Below are positions 42,604 through 51,687 of a stretch of 64,000 bases of DNA, in pieces. How positions within the stretch are numbered: position 1 is the stretch's first letter; every line of letters begins with the position of its first letter. The notes beneath the pieces are model-generated. The model saw only the letters and a program-made list of their open reading frames with translations, was not told where the DNA came from and made no database searches. Both the position numbers and the translations under genes were made by a program. Where the stretch lies: contig NZ_CP049199.1 in the NCBI RefSeq assembly GCF_011045195.1, positions 4,261,501 through 4,325,500 of the forward strand. Reading direction: 5' to 3'. The DNA comes from Caulobacter soli. Lineage in GTDB: Bacteria; Pseudomonadota; Alphaproteobacteria; Caulobacterales; Caulobacteraceae.

Positions 42604-42734
42604 CGAAGCACCTGTGAGCATGAGTGTCGGCCGCACCGGCCTTGCTCAGCTAATTTGGCTCGACGGGCCGCGATTTACGAACGATGGTATCTGCGCCGGC
42701 TTGTGAGCCAGACTAACGACCCCAATTGGTATCC

Positions 42735-43613
42735 ATGCGCCTGCCGCCGTTCCTGACCCTGACCGCCCTGGAGGCCGCCGCCCGCCATCGCAGCTACAGC
42801 CGCGCGGCCCGCGAGCTGTTCGTCACCCACGGCGCGGTCAGCCAGCAGATCCGCAAGCTGGAGGACGAACTGGGGACCAAGCTGTTCGTGCGCCAGGGCA
42901 ACGCCATGGTCCCCACCGCCACGGGCCAGCGCCTGGCCGACCAGGTCACGGCCGCCCTGGCCACCCTGCACGCCGGGGTCGACGACGCCCGGCTGGCGGC
43001 GCGCGGACCGCTGGTGATCAGCAGCAGCGCCGCCTTCGCCAGCCGCTGGCTGGTCACCCGCCTGGAGCGGCTGGCGCGCGAGACCGACGAGCCCGACCTG
43101 ATCGTCCGCGCCGAGGACCGGGTGGCCGACCTGACCACCGACGGCGTCGACATCGCCCTGCGCTTCGGCTGCGGGGTCTGGCCCGGCGTCGAGGCCGCCA
43201 CCCTGATGATCGAGCGGATCTTTCCGGTCTGCAGTCCCGACTTCCTGGTCCGCCACCCGATCCGCGAGGCCCGCGACCTGCTGGACGTTCCCCTGCTGCG
43301 CCATGTGGGCCTGCCATGGTCGATCTGGCTGACGGCCATGGGCGTGGACGAGGCCCCGCGCCAGCAGGGCCTGGGCTTCGAGGACACCGCTCTGATGCTG
43401 GACACCGCCGCCCACGGCGTGGGCGTGGCCCTGGCCCGCAGCGGCCTGGCCGAACGCGACCTGCGCGAAGGCCGCCTGGTCCGCCCCTTCGCCGGAGAAG
43501 TCAGCGTCGAGACCGGCAATCACTTCGTCTGGCGCGCCGACAGCCCCAAGCTGGCGCGGATCCTCAAACTGCGCGACTGGTTCCTGGCCGAGACGGCCGA
43601 GCTGCGGACCTAG
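42735..43613 (+). CDS. LysR-family transcriptional regulator (GcvA-like)
   Basis: 292 residues from the ATG at 42735. HTH at about residues 1-62: PPFLTLTALEAAARHRSYSRAARELFVTHGAVSQQIRKLEDELGTKLFVRQG, as in the GcvA subgroup of LysR proteins. The substrate-binding domain starts LVISSSAAFASRWLVTRL and has DLTTDGVDIALRFGCGVWPGVEAATL. The alpha/beta hydrolase gene at 43649 follows 35 bases later on the same strand and may be its target. A divergent set of small membrane genes lies on its other side, which is the common layout for LysR regulation. Confidence 0.92.
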   Translation: MRLPPFLTLTALEAAARHRSYSRAARELFVTHGAVSQQIRKLEDELGTKLFVRQGNAMVPTATGQRLADQVTAALATLHAGVDDARLAARGPLVISSSAAFASRWLVTRLERLARETDEPDLIVRAEDRVADLTTDGVDIALRFGCGVWPGVEAATLMIERIFPVCSPDFLVRHPIREARDLLDVPLLRHVGLPWSIWLTAMGVDEAPRQQGLGFEDTALMLDTAAHGVGVALARSGLAERDLREGRLVRPFAGEVSVETGNHFVWRADSPKLARILKLRDWFLAETAELRT

Positions 43614-43648
43614 CCGCCCACATCCTGACCTTACCTCCCGGAGATCTC

Positions 43649-44374
43649 ATGCCCTTCGTCAGCCACCGCGGTCAGCGGATCCACTACACCGTCGAGGGTT
43701 CCGGCCCGCTGGTGGTGCTGCAGCACGGCCTGTTCATGGACGCGGCCAGTTGGAAGGCCAACGGGATCATCGACGCGCTGGCGGGTCGTCACCGGGTGGT
43801 CTGCGTCGACTCCCTGGGCCACGGGCTCAGCGACAAGCCGGCCGAGGCCCGGCTCTACGACCAGGACCAGCGGGCCGGCGACCTGGCGGCGGTGATCGAC
43901 GCGCTGGGTGAGGATCGCGCGGCCGTGTTCGGCTATTCGATGGGCGCCTGGATGGCCGTGGGCCTGGCCAAGCACTATCCGCACAAGATCTCGTCGCTGA
44001 TCGTCGGCGGCTGGGACCTGGTCAACGGCGTGCCCAAGACCCCCCAGGGGCCGCTGACCTTCGACCTCTTCATGGCCTTCGCCCGCGCCACCGCCCCGGC
44101 CCTGGTCGCCTGGGTGACACCGGAGATCGAACCGGCCATGCGCGCCTGTTTCGACACCCTCGCCCAACTGGACGGCGCGCCCGAGGCGGTGCTGAGCGGC
44201 GACTTCCCGGTGCTGCTGTGGGACGGCGCCCAGGACCCCTACCACGCGCCGATGCAGGCCTTCGCGGCGGCCAACGGCCTGCCGTTCCTGTCCAGCGAAG
44301 GCGGCCACGTCCCGGCGATCGAGACGCCGGGAGCCGAGACGGTGGCGGCGCTGGCGGCGTTCCTGGACGGGTAG
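43649..44374 (+). CDS. alpha/beta-fold hydrolase
   Basis: 241 residues from the ATG at 43649 (CCCGGAGATCTC upstream). It has an oxyanion-hole HG (LVVLQHGLFMDAASW), the nucleophile elbow GYSMGAWMAVGLA, the acid in LLWDGAQDPYH, and the catalytic His in SEGGHVPAIETP. This is the standard catalytic triad of small esterases and related hydrolases. Substrate is unknown. It probably forms a unit with the LysR gene upstream, and converges on the DUF3857 gene. Confidence 0.88.
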   Translation: MPFVSHRGQRIHYTVEGSGPLVVLQHGLFMDAASWKANGIIDALAGRHRVVCVDSLGHGLSDKPAEARLYDQDQRAGDLAAVIDALGEDRAAVFGYSMGAWMAVGLAKHYPHKISSLIVGGWDLVNGVPKTPQGPLTFDLFMAFARATAPALVAWVTPEIEPAMRACFDTLAQLDGAPEAVLSGDFPVLLWDGAQDPYHAPMQAFAAANGLPFLSSEGGHVPAIETPGAETVAALAAFLDG

Positions 44375-44380
44375 CCGCCC

Positions 44381-46477
44381 CTACTTCGCCGCCTTGGCCG
44401 AAGACGGCGGAGCCTCGGCCGGCGCTGCACAAGGGGCGGCGGAACTCGACCAGTCGATGGCGTCGGGATCCTTCGCGCCGAACGCGGGCGCGCCGGCCAC
44501 GGGCTTTTGACCGTAGGCCTTGACCAACTTGGCCGGTCCCTCGAAGACCGACGAGATGTTGTTGTCGAACGTCGGCAGCGCGTCGTTCACCGCCTGGGCC
44601 TCGGCCGCGGTGATTTCGGGCGTGTAGACGCGGCGGCTCATCACCGTGCGCATGACCCCGTCCCGCAGCTCGACCTCGCGCCAGTAGTCCACGCCGCCCA
44701 GCCGGCGGTTGACCGGCTCGGCGAGCGAGGTCCACGCCCGCTTGGCGCCGGGCGGCGGCAACCGGATCGTCGTGACCCAGCACTTGTAGCGCGGATAGTC
44801 GGTCAGCCACGGCGCGGTCTGATCCTGCTCCTTGGGGCGCTTGTTTTCGTTGGGCGGCGTGAAGCCGGCGCCGGGGATGTCGAGGCTGTGGCCCTCGGCG
44901 GCGTCGCCTTCCCAGTCCGGCTTGCCCTCGCCCTCCATCAGCAGCACCAGCGCGCCCTGCGCTTCGTCATAGCGCCAGCTGACCGTCTCGGGCTCGACAT
45001 TGGTCATCGACCTGCGCCAGAAGGCCTTCTGCTCGCGGACGGCGTCGTCGGCCGCCAGCCCGGCCAGGGCCGTGCGCATGTTCGCCACCCCGTCGCCGCG
45101 CAGCACCTGCTGGGTCCTGTAGCGGGCCGGCGCCGAGAAACCCTTGCTGGCGTCGATCGCGATCACCTCGACCAGTTGAGGCGTGGCCGGGGGCGCGGTC
45201 GGGACCGGCTCGAGATCGACCGCGCCCGCCCGCACCGGCAAGGCCCAGCGGAAGCTCGGCGGCGGCAGGGTCGCCAGCCGGTCGCCCATCCGGGTTCCGT
45301 CCAGCCAATAGGCGCGTCCGTTGATCGTCGCGCGGACCACCACATGGTTGAACAGCGTCGGGTTGGGCAGGCGCTCGTTCAGGCCGTCGCCGCCGGCCGC
45401 GTTGCCCAGCACCGGCTCGGCGGAAATCCCCAGTTCGCGCAGCAGGGCGATCAGCAGCACGGTCTTGGCCTTGCAGTCCCCGAAGCGGCGGTTCCAAGTC
45501 TCGTCGGCGGTCGCGGGCCGGAAATTGCCGCCGTCCAGGCCCACATAGACGTAGCGAATGCGATCCTGGACCAGCCGCAGCGCCGCCTCGGCCCGGGCCG
45601 CCGGATCGCTGGTCGCCTGCGCGATCTTGCGGGCTTCGTCCCGGACGGGCGAGGCCGACGCCAGGGTCGAGGCCTTGTCGAACAGCGGCTGGATGTGATG
45701 GGACACGTCGGCCCAGCTGGCGAAACCCGAATACTCGATCGTTCGACGCAGGTTCATGCGCGACGGCGCGCCGTCGGCGACGATGGCCGATTTCGGATCG
45801 CGCACCTCGTAGACCAGCGCGTTGCGCCCCTCGCTCGCGACCGGGGACAGAGCCCCCAGGTCGGGCGTCGCGCGCCACTGCACCGGCCGGCCGTCGGGCC
45901 AGACCAGGCGCATGCGATAGGCGCCCAGCTGTCCGGCCGACGGGATCTGGATCACGCCGTACGAACGGTCGCCCAGGGTGGGATCCTTGCGACGGATCGT
46001 GGCCGCGAAGACCAGCTCGTCGCCCACCTGCAGGCCGGGGGTCTGCAGCACCGCCGTCATCTGGCCGTCCAGCATGGCGTAGTCGAGGTTGTCCTCGCGC
46101 TGGATGACCTGGAACCTGTTGTCGGCCAGCACGTCGATGACGCGATCACCGCGATAGATCTTCAGCGTATGGACGAAGAGATCGTCGGACCCGGCGTTCC
46201 ACGCCGCGCGCGTATTGCCCAGCGCCAGCGCCTCGGGCGTCAGCAGTTTGACGCGGTAGGAGACGAACATCTCGTCGCCGTCGGGGCCTAGTCGGGTCTG
46301 CAGATCGTTGTAGATCACGCGCACCGGCGCGCCCTCGGGCGTGGGCGCTTCCGTCGGTGTCGGCGCGGGAGCTGTCCAAGCCGGAGGCGGCCCATACTGC
46401 ACCTGCTTGGACGCCGCCTGCGCGGACCCAGCCGCGAGCAGGATCGCGGCCGCCGAAACACCAATACGCTGAAACAT
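44381..46477 (-). CDS. secreted DUF3857 / transglutaminase-like protein
   Basis: 698 residues from the ATG at 46477 with a GGGGAAG Shine-Dalgarno. A signal peptide is present (IGVSAAAILLAAGSAQAA). A DUF3857 region spans about residues 60-230 (VRVIYNDLQTRLGPDGDEMFVSYRVKLLTPEAL, GDELVFAATIRR). A transglutaminase core lies at about 280-400, with the Cys in RFGDCKAKTVLLIALLRELGI and the His in LFNHVVVRATINGRAYWLDGTRMGD. The remaining 290 residues are beta-rich. Such proteins may be proteases or cross-linking enzymes. The pairing with GH47 (stop at 46543) suggests a surface glycoprotein theme, which is inference. Confidence 0.85.
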   Translation of the reverse strand: MFQRIGVSAAAILLAAGSAQAASKQVQYGPPPAWTAPAPTPTEAPTPEGAPVRVIYNDLQTRLGPDGDEMFVSYRVKLLTPEALALGNTRAAWNAGSDDLFVHTLKIYRGDRVIDVLADNRFQVIQREDNLDYAMLDGQMTAVLQTPGLQVGDELVFAATIRRKDPTLGDRSYGVIQIPSAGQLGAYRMRLVWPDGRPVQWRATPDLGALSPVASEGRNALVYEVRDPKSAIVADGAPSRMNLRRTIEYSGFASWADVSHHIQPLFDKASTLASASPVRDEARKIAQATSDPAARAEAALRLVQDRIRYVYVGLDGGNFRPATADETWNRRFGDCKAKTVLLIALLRELGISAEPVLGNAAGGDGLNERLPNPTLFNHVVVRATINGRAYWLDGTRMGDRLATLPPPSFRWALPVRAGAVDLEPVPTAPPATPQLVEVIAIDASKGFSAPARYRTQQVLRGDGVANMRTALAGLAADDAVREQKAFWRRSMTNVEPETVSWRYDEAQGALVLLMEGEGKPDWEGDAAEGHSLDIPGAGFTPPNENKRPKEQDQTAPWLTDYPRYKCWVTTIRLPPPGAKRAWTSLAEPVNRRLGGVDYWREVELRDGVMRTVMSRRVYTPEITAAEAQAVNDALPTFDNNISSVFEGPAKLVKAYGQKPVAGAPAFGAKDPDAIDWSSSAAPCAAPAEAPPSSAKAAK

Positions 46478-46542
46478 CGAACTTCCCCCGAAGCGCCACC
46501 ATAGCGTTCGGTGCGCCGCCCGCAATCGTCAGGCGTTGCGGA

Positions 46543-47931
46543 TCAGACCTTCCGGAACCCCCGCAGCACATTGGCCTCGGTGCTCAGCTGCAGCGTCGCG
46601 TAGTCGATGCGGGGCGTGTCGGAGAACAGCAGGTAGTAGTATTTCATCTGCTCGGACCACCAGTAGCCGGGGCAGTTGTCGCCCTGGGTCATCGGCCGGG
46701 TGGTGATGTCCTTCAGGGCCGTGTAGCCGAAGGCCGCGCGGCTGGTGGCTTTCATTTCCCGATAGTGGATCGCGGCCAGCTGGCGATAGCGCGGGTCGCG
46801 GTCGAGCAGCCACAGGTTCAGGCAGGCGTCGGGATATTCCGGGCGCAGGCCGGTGTGCTTGCGGCGCGGCTGGCCGGTGGTGACGTCGATCGATTCCGGG
46901 ATCACGCCGTAGGTCGCCTGCAGATAGGTGAACGAGGCCAGGTAGTCGTCGCCCTGGGCCTTGCGGCCGACCTGACCCAGCAGGCCGGCATAGTAGGCGG
47001 CCAGCTCGCTCTGGGCCGTGGAGGTCACCGCCCCGGTCTCGAAGTCGACCATCGGGAACCACAGCCGGCCGCCATAGCGCTTGGCCTGGTGGGCCAGCTG
47101 GGCGTCGACGCACTCGACCGCCCAGCGCTTGCAGTCGGCGTCGCCGAACAGCGCCCAGGCGTCCCACAGGTACTCGTAGAAACTGTCGGCATACACGTCG
47201 ATGCTGGCGTTGCGGCTGGTGAAGTCGCCGGTGACGGCGTGGATGTTGGCGGCCATCAGGCCGATCTTCGAGCGGCGGTCCAGGGCGTGGCGCATGGCTC
47301 GCTTGGCCATGTCGAAATACTTGCGCTCGCCGGTCAGCTGGCTGAGCACGCCGAACTCCGACAGATAGGTGCCGATCTCGGCCAGGTTGGTTTCCGGATC
47401 GCTGACCGCCCCGGTGCGCAGGTTCACATAGCGATACGGCAGGCCGTGGGGCGAGGCCTCGAAGGCCTTGGCCAGGCGGTCGGCCAGGTCGCGGGCCTTG
47501 GCCAGCAGCACGGGATCGCCGCTGGCCAGGTGGGCCGACAGCAGGCCGCCGACCAAGCGGATATTGGTCTCGAAGACCTGGGCGTTTCCATCGACGTCGA
47601 AATCCAGGCTGGTCTTGACCCAGTCGACCCCGGCCTGGAACTCGGCGTCCAGCCCCATGATCCATAAGGTGTCCAGCGCCTCGACCAGGGACAGGCCCAG
47701 GTCGTGACCCTCGACGAAGAACGACGACGAGGTTCCGCTGACCGGGTTGATCTCGTCCTTGCCCCAGGCCTTGGCGACATAGCCGCGCCAGGCCCACTGG
47801 AACTCGGACCGGACATCGGCGGCCAGGGTCTTCCAGTCTTCGGGCTTGGCCTGCGCGGCGAAGGCCGGAGCGGCGGCGGCCGAGGCGACCAGGGCCAGGG
47901 CGTGGCGACGGGAGGGGCGAAGCAGGGTCAT
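46543..47931 (-). CDS. GH47 class I alpha-1,2-mannosidase
   Basis: 462 residues with a Tat-like leader (PSRRHALALVASAAAAPAFA). It shows the class I mannosidase core: GHDLGLSLVEALDTLWIMGL, FETNIRLVGGLLSAHL, LAEIGTYLSEFGVLSQLTG, FYEYLWDAWAL, LAAYYAGLLGQVGRK and a late YYYLLFSD. GH47 enzymes are calcium-dependent inverting exo-alpha-1,2-mannosidases, best known from eukaryotic N-glycan processing. They are uncommon in bacteria, and a Caulobacter K31 member has been structurally characterised, which supports the Caulobacter assignment. The gene is on the same strand as the DUF3857 gene with a 65-base gap. It probably trims mannosides in the periplasm or outside. Confidence 0.9.
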   Translation of the reverse strand: MTLLRPSRRHALALVASAAAAPAFAAQAKPEDWKTLAADVRSEFQWAWRGYVAKAWGKDEINPVSGTSSSFFVEGHDLGLSLVEALDTLWIMGLDAEFQAGVDWVKTSLDFDVDGNAQVFETNIRLVGGLLSAHLASGDPVLLAKARDLADRLAKAFEASPHGLPYRYVNLRTGAVSDPETNLAEIGTYLSEFGVLSQLTGERKYFDMAKRAMRHALDRRSKIGLMAANIHAVTGDFTSRNASIDVYADSFYEYLWDAWALFGDADCKRWAVECVDAQLAHQAKRYGGRLWFPMVDFETGAVTSTAQSELAAYYAGLLGQVGRKAQGDDYLASFTYLQATYGVIPESIDVTTGQPRRKHTGLRPEYPDACLNLWLLDRDPRYRQLAAIHYREMKATSRAAFGYTALKDITTRPMTQGDNCPGYWWSEQMKYYYLLFSDTPRIDYATLQLSTEANVLRGFRKV

Positions 47932-47971
47932 GCGACGAGCTTAGGCGCTCGCCTCAAACCCTGTCATCCGA

Positions 47972-48613
47972 TCACCGCCGGCCAAGCCCCGGATTGGTGT
48001 CGTTCAGGCGGATGCGCAGGGCGTTCTGGACCAGGGCGGTGGCGACGTACTGGCCCACCATGATCGGAAACTCGATCAGTTGCGCCTCGTCCCAGGTCGC
48101 GGCCAGCGCCGCCCAGGTCTCGTCGCTGATCGCCTGCCGGGACAGCAGTTCCTCGACGCCGCTCAGGACCGCCGCCTCGTGCTCGCTCCAGCCCGGCGCG
48201 GCCGAGCCCTGGGTCACGCGCTCGACCTCGTCCGTGGTCATGCCGTAGCGCTTGGCGATCACCACGTGTTCGCCCCACTCGTAGGGCGCGCGCAACAGCC
48301 AGGCGATGCGCAGCACGGCCAGCTCGCGGTCGCGCGGCGACAGCCGACCGGTGAACAGGGTCGTGCCCATCTCCATCTGGCGTCGGAAGACCTCCGGATG
48401 CTTGGCGACGGTGCGGAAATAGGCGTCGATCTCCACAGGCTGGTAGGCGCTGATCGAGGCCAGGATATCGGTGATCAGCGCTTGCAGGTCTTCGCCCACT
48501 TCGTCGTTCGCCAGCGGCTCGATCCGCTGCGGCCGGCCGTTGATCTCGGCTTGGCGGGCGGCCAGCGCCGCCGCGTCCCAGCCGCCACGCGCGTCGATAA
48601 GCGACCCGTCCAT
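47972..48613 (-). CDS. carboxymuconolactone decarboxylase-like protein
   Basis: 213 residues from the ATG at 48613 (AGGGGAAG upstream). The CMD-like helical domain is seen in the middle: EIDAYFRTVAKHPEVFRRQMEMGTTLFTGRLSPRDRELAVLRIAWLLRAPYEWGEHVVIAKRYGMTTDEVERVTQG. It lacks the CxxC pair of AhpD, and instead has EWGEHV, as in gamma-carboxymuconolactone decarboxylase-like proteins. The partner and reaction are unknown. It faces the divergent hydroxybutyryl-CoA dehydrogenase gene across a 248-base gap. Confidence 0.85.
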   Translation of the reverse strand: MDGSLIDARGGWDAAALAARQAEINGRPQRIEPLANDEVGEDLQALITDILASISAYQPVEIDAYFRTVAKHPEVFRRQMEMGTTLFTGRLSPRDRELAVLRIAWLLRAPYEWGEHVVIAKRYGMTTDEVERVTQGSAAPGWSEHEAAVLSGVEELLSRQAISDETWAALAATWDEAQLIEFPIMVGQYVATALVQNALRIRLNDTNPGLGRR

Positions 48614-48676
48614 CCGCTTCCCCTTGGTTGTTTCCGTGACCATAGCCGCCCGTCAGTCCGCCGCCACCTCACCGGA

Positions 48677-48702
48677 CGAACATCGCGCCGAGGCGATGTT
48701 CG
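48677..48702. promoter_or_regulatory. 10-bp perfect inverted repeat in the hbd upstream gap
   Basis: CGAACATCGC (48677-48686) and GCGATGTTCG (48693-48702) are a perfect 10-bp inverted repeat with a 6-base loop. No T-run follows on either side, so it is unlikely to be a terminator and may be an operator for the divergent pair. About 45 bases further on there is a TTTGC-x11-GCAAA palindrome (48731-48751) containing GCTGCG-T-CGCAGC. No other feature is seen in the 248-base gap. Confidence 0.5.
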
Positions 48703-48861
48703 CGCCCTCGAACCGGTCGCCTGGCAACGGTTTGCGCTGCGTCGCAGCAAAGCCTTGGCGAGTGTGGGGTTGCTCGTGCTAGAAAAGCGGGCATGAACTC
48801 GGGCCGGGCGAGCAACGCCCTGCCCCGCCTCGAACAAGGCCCACCAGCAAGGCTTGTCTGA

Positions 48862-49740
48862 ATGACGGATATCAAGACGGTCGGCGTGATCGGCGCCGGC
48901 CAGATGGGGTCGGGGATCGCGCATGTCGTCGCCCTGGGCGGCTATGACGTGCGTCTGCACGACGTCTCGCGCGAGCGCATCGACGCCGGCCTGGCCCTGA
49001 TCGAGAAGAACCTGGCCCGTCAGGTGGGCCGCGGCCTCATCGACGAGGCCGCCATGAGCGCGGCCCTGGCGCGGATCAGCCCCGCCGAGGACCTGGCCCT
49101 GATCGGCGCCACCGACATCGCCATCGAGGCCGCGACCGAGAACGAGGAGATCAAGAAGGCGATCTTCCGCAGCCTGCAGCCGCACCTGGGCGCGAACACC
49201 CTGCTGGCCTCGAACACCTCGTCGATCTCGATCACCCGGCTGGCCAGCGCCACCGACCGCCCCGAGCGGTTCATCGGCCTGCACTTCATGAATCCCGTCC
49301 CGCTGATGAAGCTGGTCGAAATCATTCGCGGCATCGCCACCGACGTGCCGACCTACGAACGCGCCGTGGCCTTCGCCAAGTCGCTGGGCAAGATCACGTC
49401 CAACGCCGAAGACTTCCCCGCCTTCATCGTCAACCGCGTGCTGGTGCCGATGATCAATGAGGCGATCTACACCCTGTACGAGGGCGTGGGCACGGTCGAC
49501 GCCATCGACACCGCCATGAAGCTGGGCGCCAACCATCCGATGGGCCCGCTGGAGCTGGGCGACTTCATCGGCCTCGATACCGTGCTGAGCATCATGAACG
49601 TGCTGCACGAGGGCCTGGCCGACAGCAAGTACCGCCCCTGCCCGCTGCTGGTGAAGTACGTCGAGGCCGGCTGGCTGGGCAAGAAGGCCGGCCGCGGCTT
49701 CTACGACTACCGCGGGGATGTGCCGGTCCCGACGCGGTAA
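48862..49740 (+). CDS. hbd: 3-hydroxybutyryl-CoA dehydrogenase
   Basis: 292 residues. N-terminal Rossmann domain VGVIGAGQMGSGIAHVVALGGYDVRLHD (GxGxxG) at residues 5-32. The active-site stretch has IAIEAATENEEIK, ILASNTSSISIT-like (LLASNTSSISITRLAS) and RFIGLHFMNPVPLMKLVEII, with the catalytic His in LHFMNP. The helical C-terminal domain has DFPAFIVNRVLVPMINEAIYTLYEGVGTVDAIDTAMKLGANHPMGPLELGDFIGLDT. The enzyme interconverts acetoacetyl-CoA and 3-hydroxybutyryl-CoA with NAD(P), in butyrate or polyhydroxybutyrate metabolism. Start is the ATG at 48862. Confidence 0.95.
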   Translation: MTDIKTVGVIGAGQMGSGIAHVVALGGYDVRLHDVSRERIDAGLALIEKNLARQVGRGLIDEAAMSAALARISPAEDLALIGATDIAIEAATENEEIKKAIFRSLQPHLGANTLLASNTSSISITRLASATDRPERFIGLHFMNPVPLMKLVEIIRGIATDVPTYERAVAFAKSLGKITSNAEDFPAFIVNRVLVPMINEAIYTLYEGVGTVDAIDTAMKLGANHPMGPLELGDFIGLDTVLSIMNVLHEGLADSKYRPCPLLVKYVEAGWLGKKAGRGFYDYRGDVPVPTR

Positions 49741-49784
49741 GCAACGCACCCTGGCGCAGCAGCCGGGCGTTCGACGCCGTGCAT

Positions 49785-49876
49785 CCTCGCCCTTCGACAG
49801 GCTCAGGATGAGGACCACTCATAGGCCCCGGCATTCGAAAACCTCATCCTGAGCTTGTCGAAGGACGAGGTTTTTT
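49785..49876. repeat. REPIN-like inverted pair A, ending in a T-run
   Basis: Two 29-bp arms, 49785-49813 and 49842-49870, are inverted copies (27 of 29 match) with exactly 28 bases between them. Core reading on the right arm is CTGAGCTTGTCGAAGGACG. TTTTTT follows directly at 49871-49876, so this copy could also terminate hbd transcription. The same unit occurs at 51561 and 53434. Confidence 0.85.
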
Positions 49877-50025
49877 CGCTCCCGGAAGCGGAGGGTGATC
49901 ACCCCAGACTAGCCTGCGGAAAGCGCGGGCTGGAAAATCGGGGATTCGGCCGATGTCGCGCCAGGATCGACCACCGGATAGTCGCCTCGCGCGCCCCGGC
50001 CCGTGGGCGTCCGACGGAGGCGACC

Positions 50026-51535
50026 ATGCCCAACGGCAAGCCCAACATCCTGTTCATCATGGCCGACGACATCGGCTGGTTTAACGTCAGCGCCTACAAC
50101 CTTGGCCTGATGGGCTACAGGACGCCCAATATCGACAGCATCGCGCGGGACGGCGCGCTGTTCACGGACTTTTATGGACAGCAGAGCTGCACCGCCGGCC
50201 GGGCGGCCTTCATTACCGGCCAGTCGCCGATCCGCACCGGCCTGACCAAGGTCGGCATGCCGGCCACCGCCCAGGGCCTGAGCTTCGAGGATCCCTCGGT
50301 CGGCCAGTTCCTCAAGTCCTTCGGCTACGCCACCGGCCAATTCGGCAAGAACCATCTGGGCGACCGCAACGAGCACCTGCCCACGGTCCACGGCTTCGAC
50401 GAGTTCTTCGGCAACCTCTACCACCTGAACGCCGAGGAGGAGCCCTACTACGAGAACTATCCCAAGGACCCGGCCTTCCGCGCCAAATACGGGCCGCGTG
50501 GGGTGTTGAAGTGCAAGGCGACCGATGCGGAGGACGCCACCGTCGATCCGCACTTCGGCAAGGTCGGCAAGCAGACCATCGAGAACACCGGCCCCCTGCC
50601 CAAGGAGCGGATGGAGACGGTGGACGAGGAGTTCCTCGAGGCCGCGCTCGACTTCATCGATCGCAAGACCACGGAGAACCAGCCCTGGTTCTGCTACTTC
50701 AACCCCACGCGCATGCACGTGTTCACCCACCTCAAGCCGGCATCCAAGGGCAAGACGGGGCTGGGCGTCTATCCGGACGGCATGGTCGAATTGGACGGCT
50801 ATGTGGGCCAGTTGCTCGACAAGCTGAAGGCGCTGGGGATCTCCGACGACACGGTCGTGGTCTTCACCACCGACAACGGCGCCGAGGTTCTAACCTGGGC
50901 CCGACGGCGGCGCCACGCCGTTCCGGGGCGAGAAGGACACCAACTGGGAAGGCGGCTGGCGCGTGCCCTGCGTGATCCGCTGGCCCGGCGTGGTCGAGAA
51001 GGGCCGGATCATCAACGACATCGCCTCGCTGCAGGACTTCATCCCCACCTTCGCGGCCGCCAACGGCGAGCCCGACCTCGTGGAGAAGGTCAAGAAGGGT
51101 TACGAGATCGACGGCAAGACCTACAAGGTCCACCTCGATGGGTTGAACCTGCTGCCTTTCCTCAAGGGCGAGGAGGAGGAATCGCCGCGCAAGGGCTTCA
51201 TCTACTGGAGCGACGACGGCGAATGCATGGGCCTGCGCATGGGCCGCTACAAGATCGTCTTCGCCGAGCAGCGTAGCTCGGGCCTGGACGTCTGGCGCGA
51301 GCCCCTGTCGCCAATGCGCATCCCTAAGTTCTTCGACCTGCGGGCCGATCCCTTCGAGCGGGGCGAGGACAGCTTCAAGTACAATGACTGGTTTCTGGAG
51401 CAGAACTACTTGCTCTACGCCGCGCCGCCGTTGCTGGCCGAGTGGCTGGAGAGCTTCAAGGCCTTCCCGCCGCGCGCCAAGTCAGCCAGCTTCAGCATCG
51501 ACCAGGTCGTCGAGGCGCTGATGCCGAAGACTTAG
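50026..51535 (+). pseudogene. arylsulfatase with a frameshift
   Basis: The ATG at 50026 has ACGGAGG seven bases upstream. The reading frame encodes a sulfatase: NGKPNILFIMADDIGW, then the formylglycine site SCTAGRAAFITG at about residue 60, GKNHLGDRNEHLPTVHGFDEFFG, and FTTDNGAEVLTW. At 50897-50899 an extra G (GGG for GG) shifts the frame. Removing one G restores LTWPDGGATPFRGEKD, which continues in the other frame through NWEGGWRVPCVIRWPG to the stop at 51535 with no further interruption. The whole protein would be about 502 residues, a normal length. Either a real one-base insertion has inactivated it or the base is a sequencing error. There is no signal peptide visible at the chosen start. 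Confidence 0.85.
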
Positions 51536-51560
51536 GGGCCTGATCCGGCTTCAGCGAAAA

Positions 51561-51646
51561 CCTCATCCTTCGACAAGCTCAGGATGAGGTCTTCTACTGA
51601 CCAAGCCTGCACGTGGTCCTCATCCTGAGCTTGTCGAAGGACGAGG
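51561..51646. repeat. REPIN-like inverted pair B
   Basis: Arms at 51561-51589 and 51618-51646, 28 bases apart, between the convergent ends of the sulfatase and the hydrolase gene. The right arm sits inside a longer palindrome with GTGGTCCTC and GAGGACCAC ends. Confidence 0.85.
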
Positions 51647-51687
51647 ACCACGCACGGTGTTTGAAGTGTCGATCTTGAGCGCGAGCC

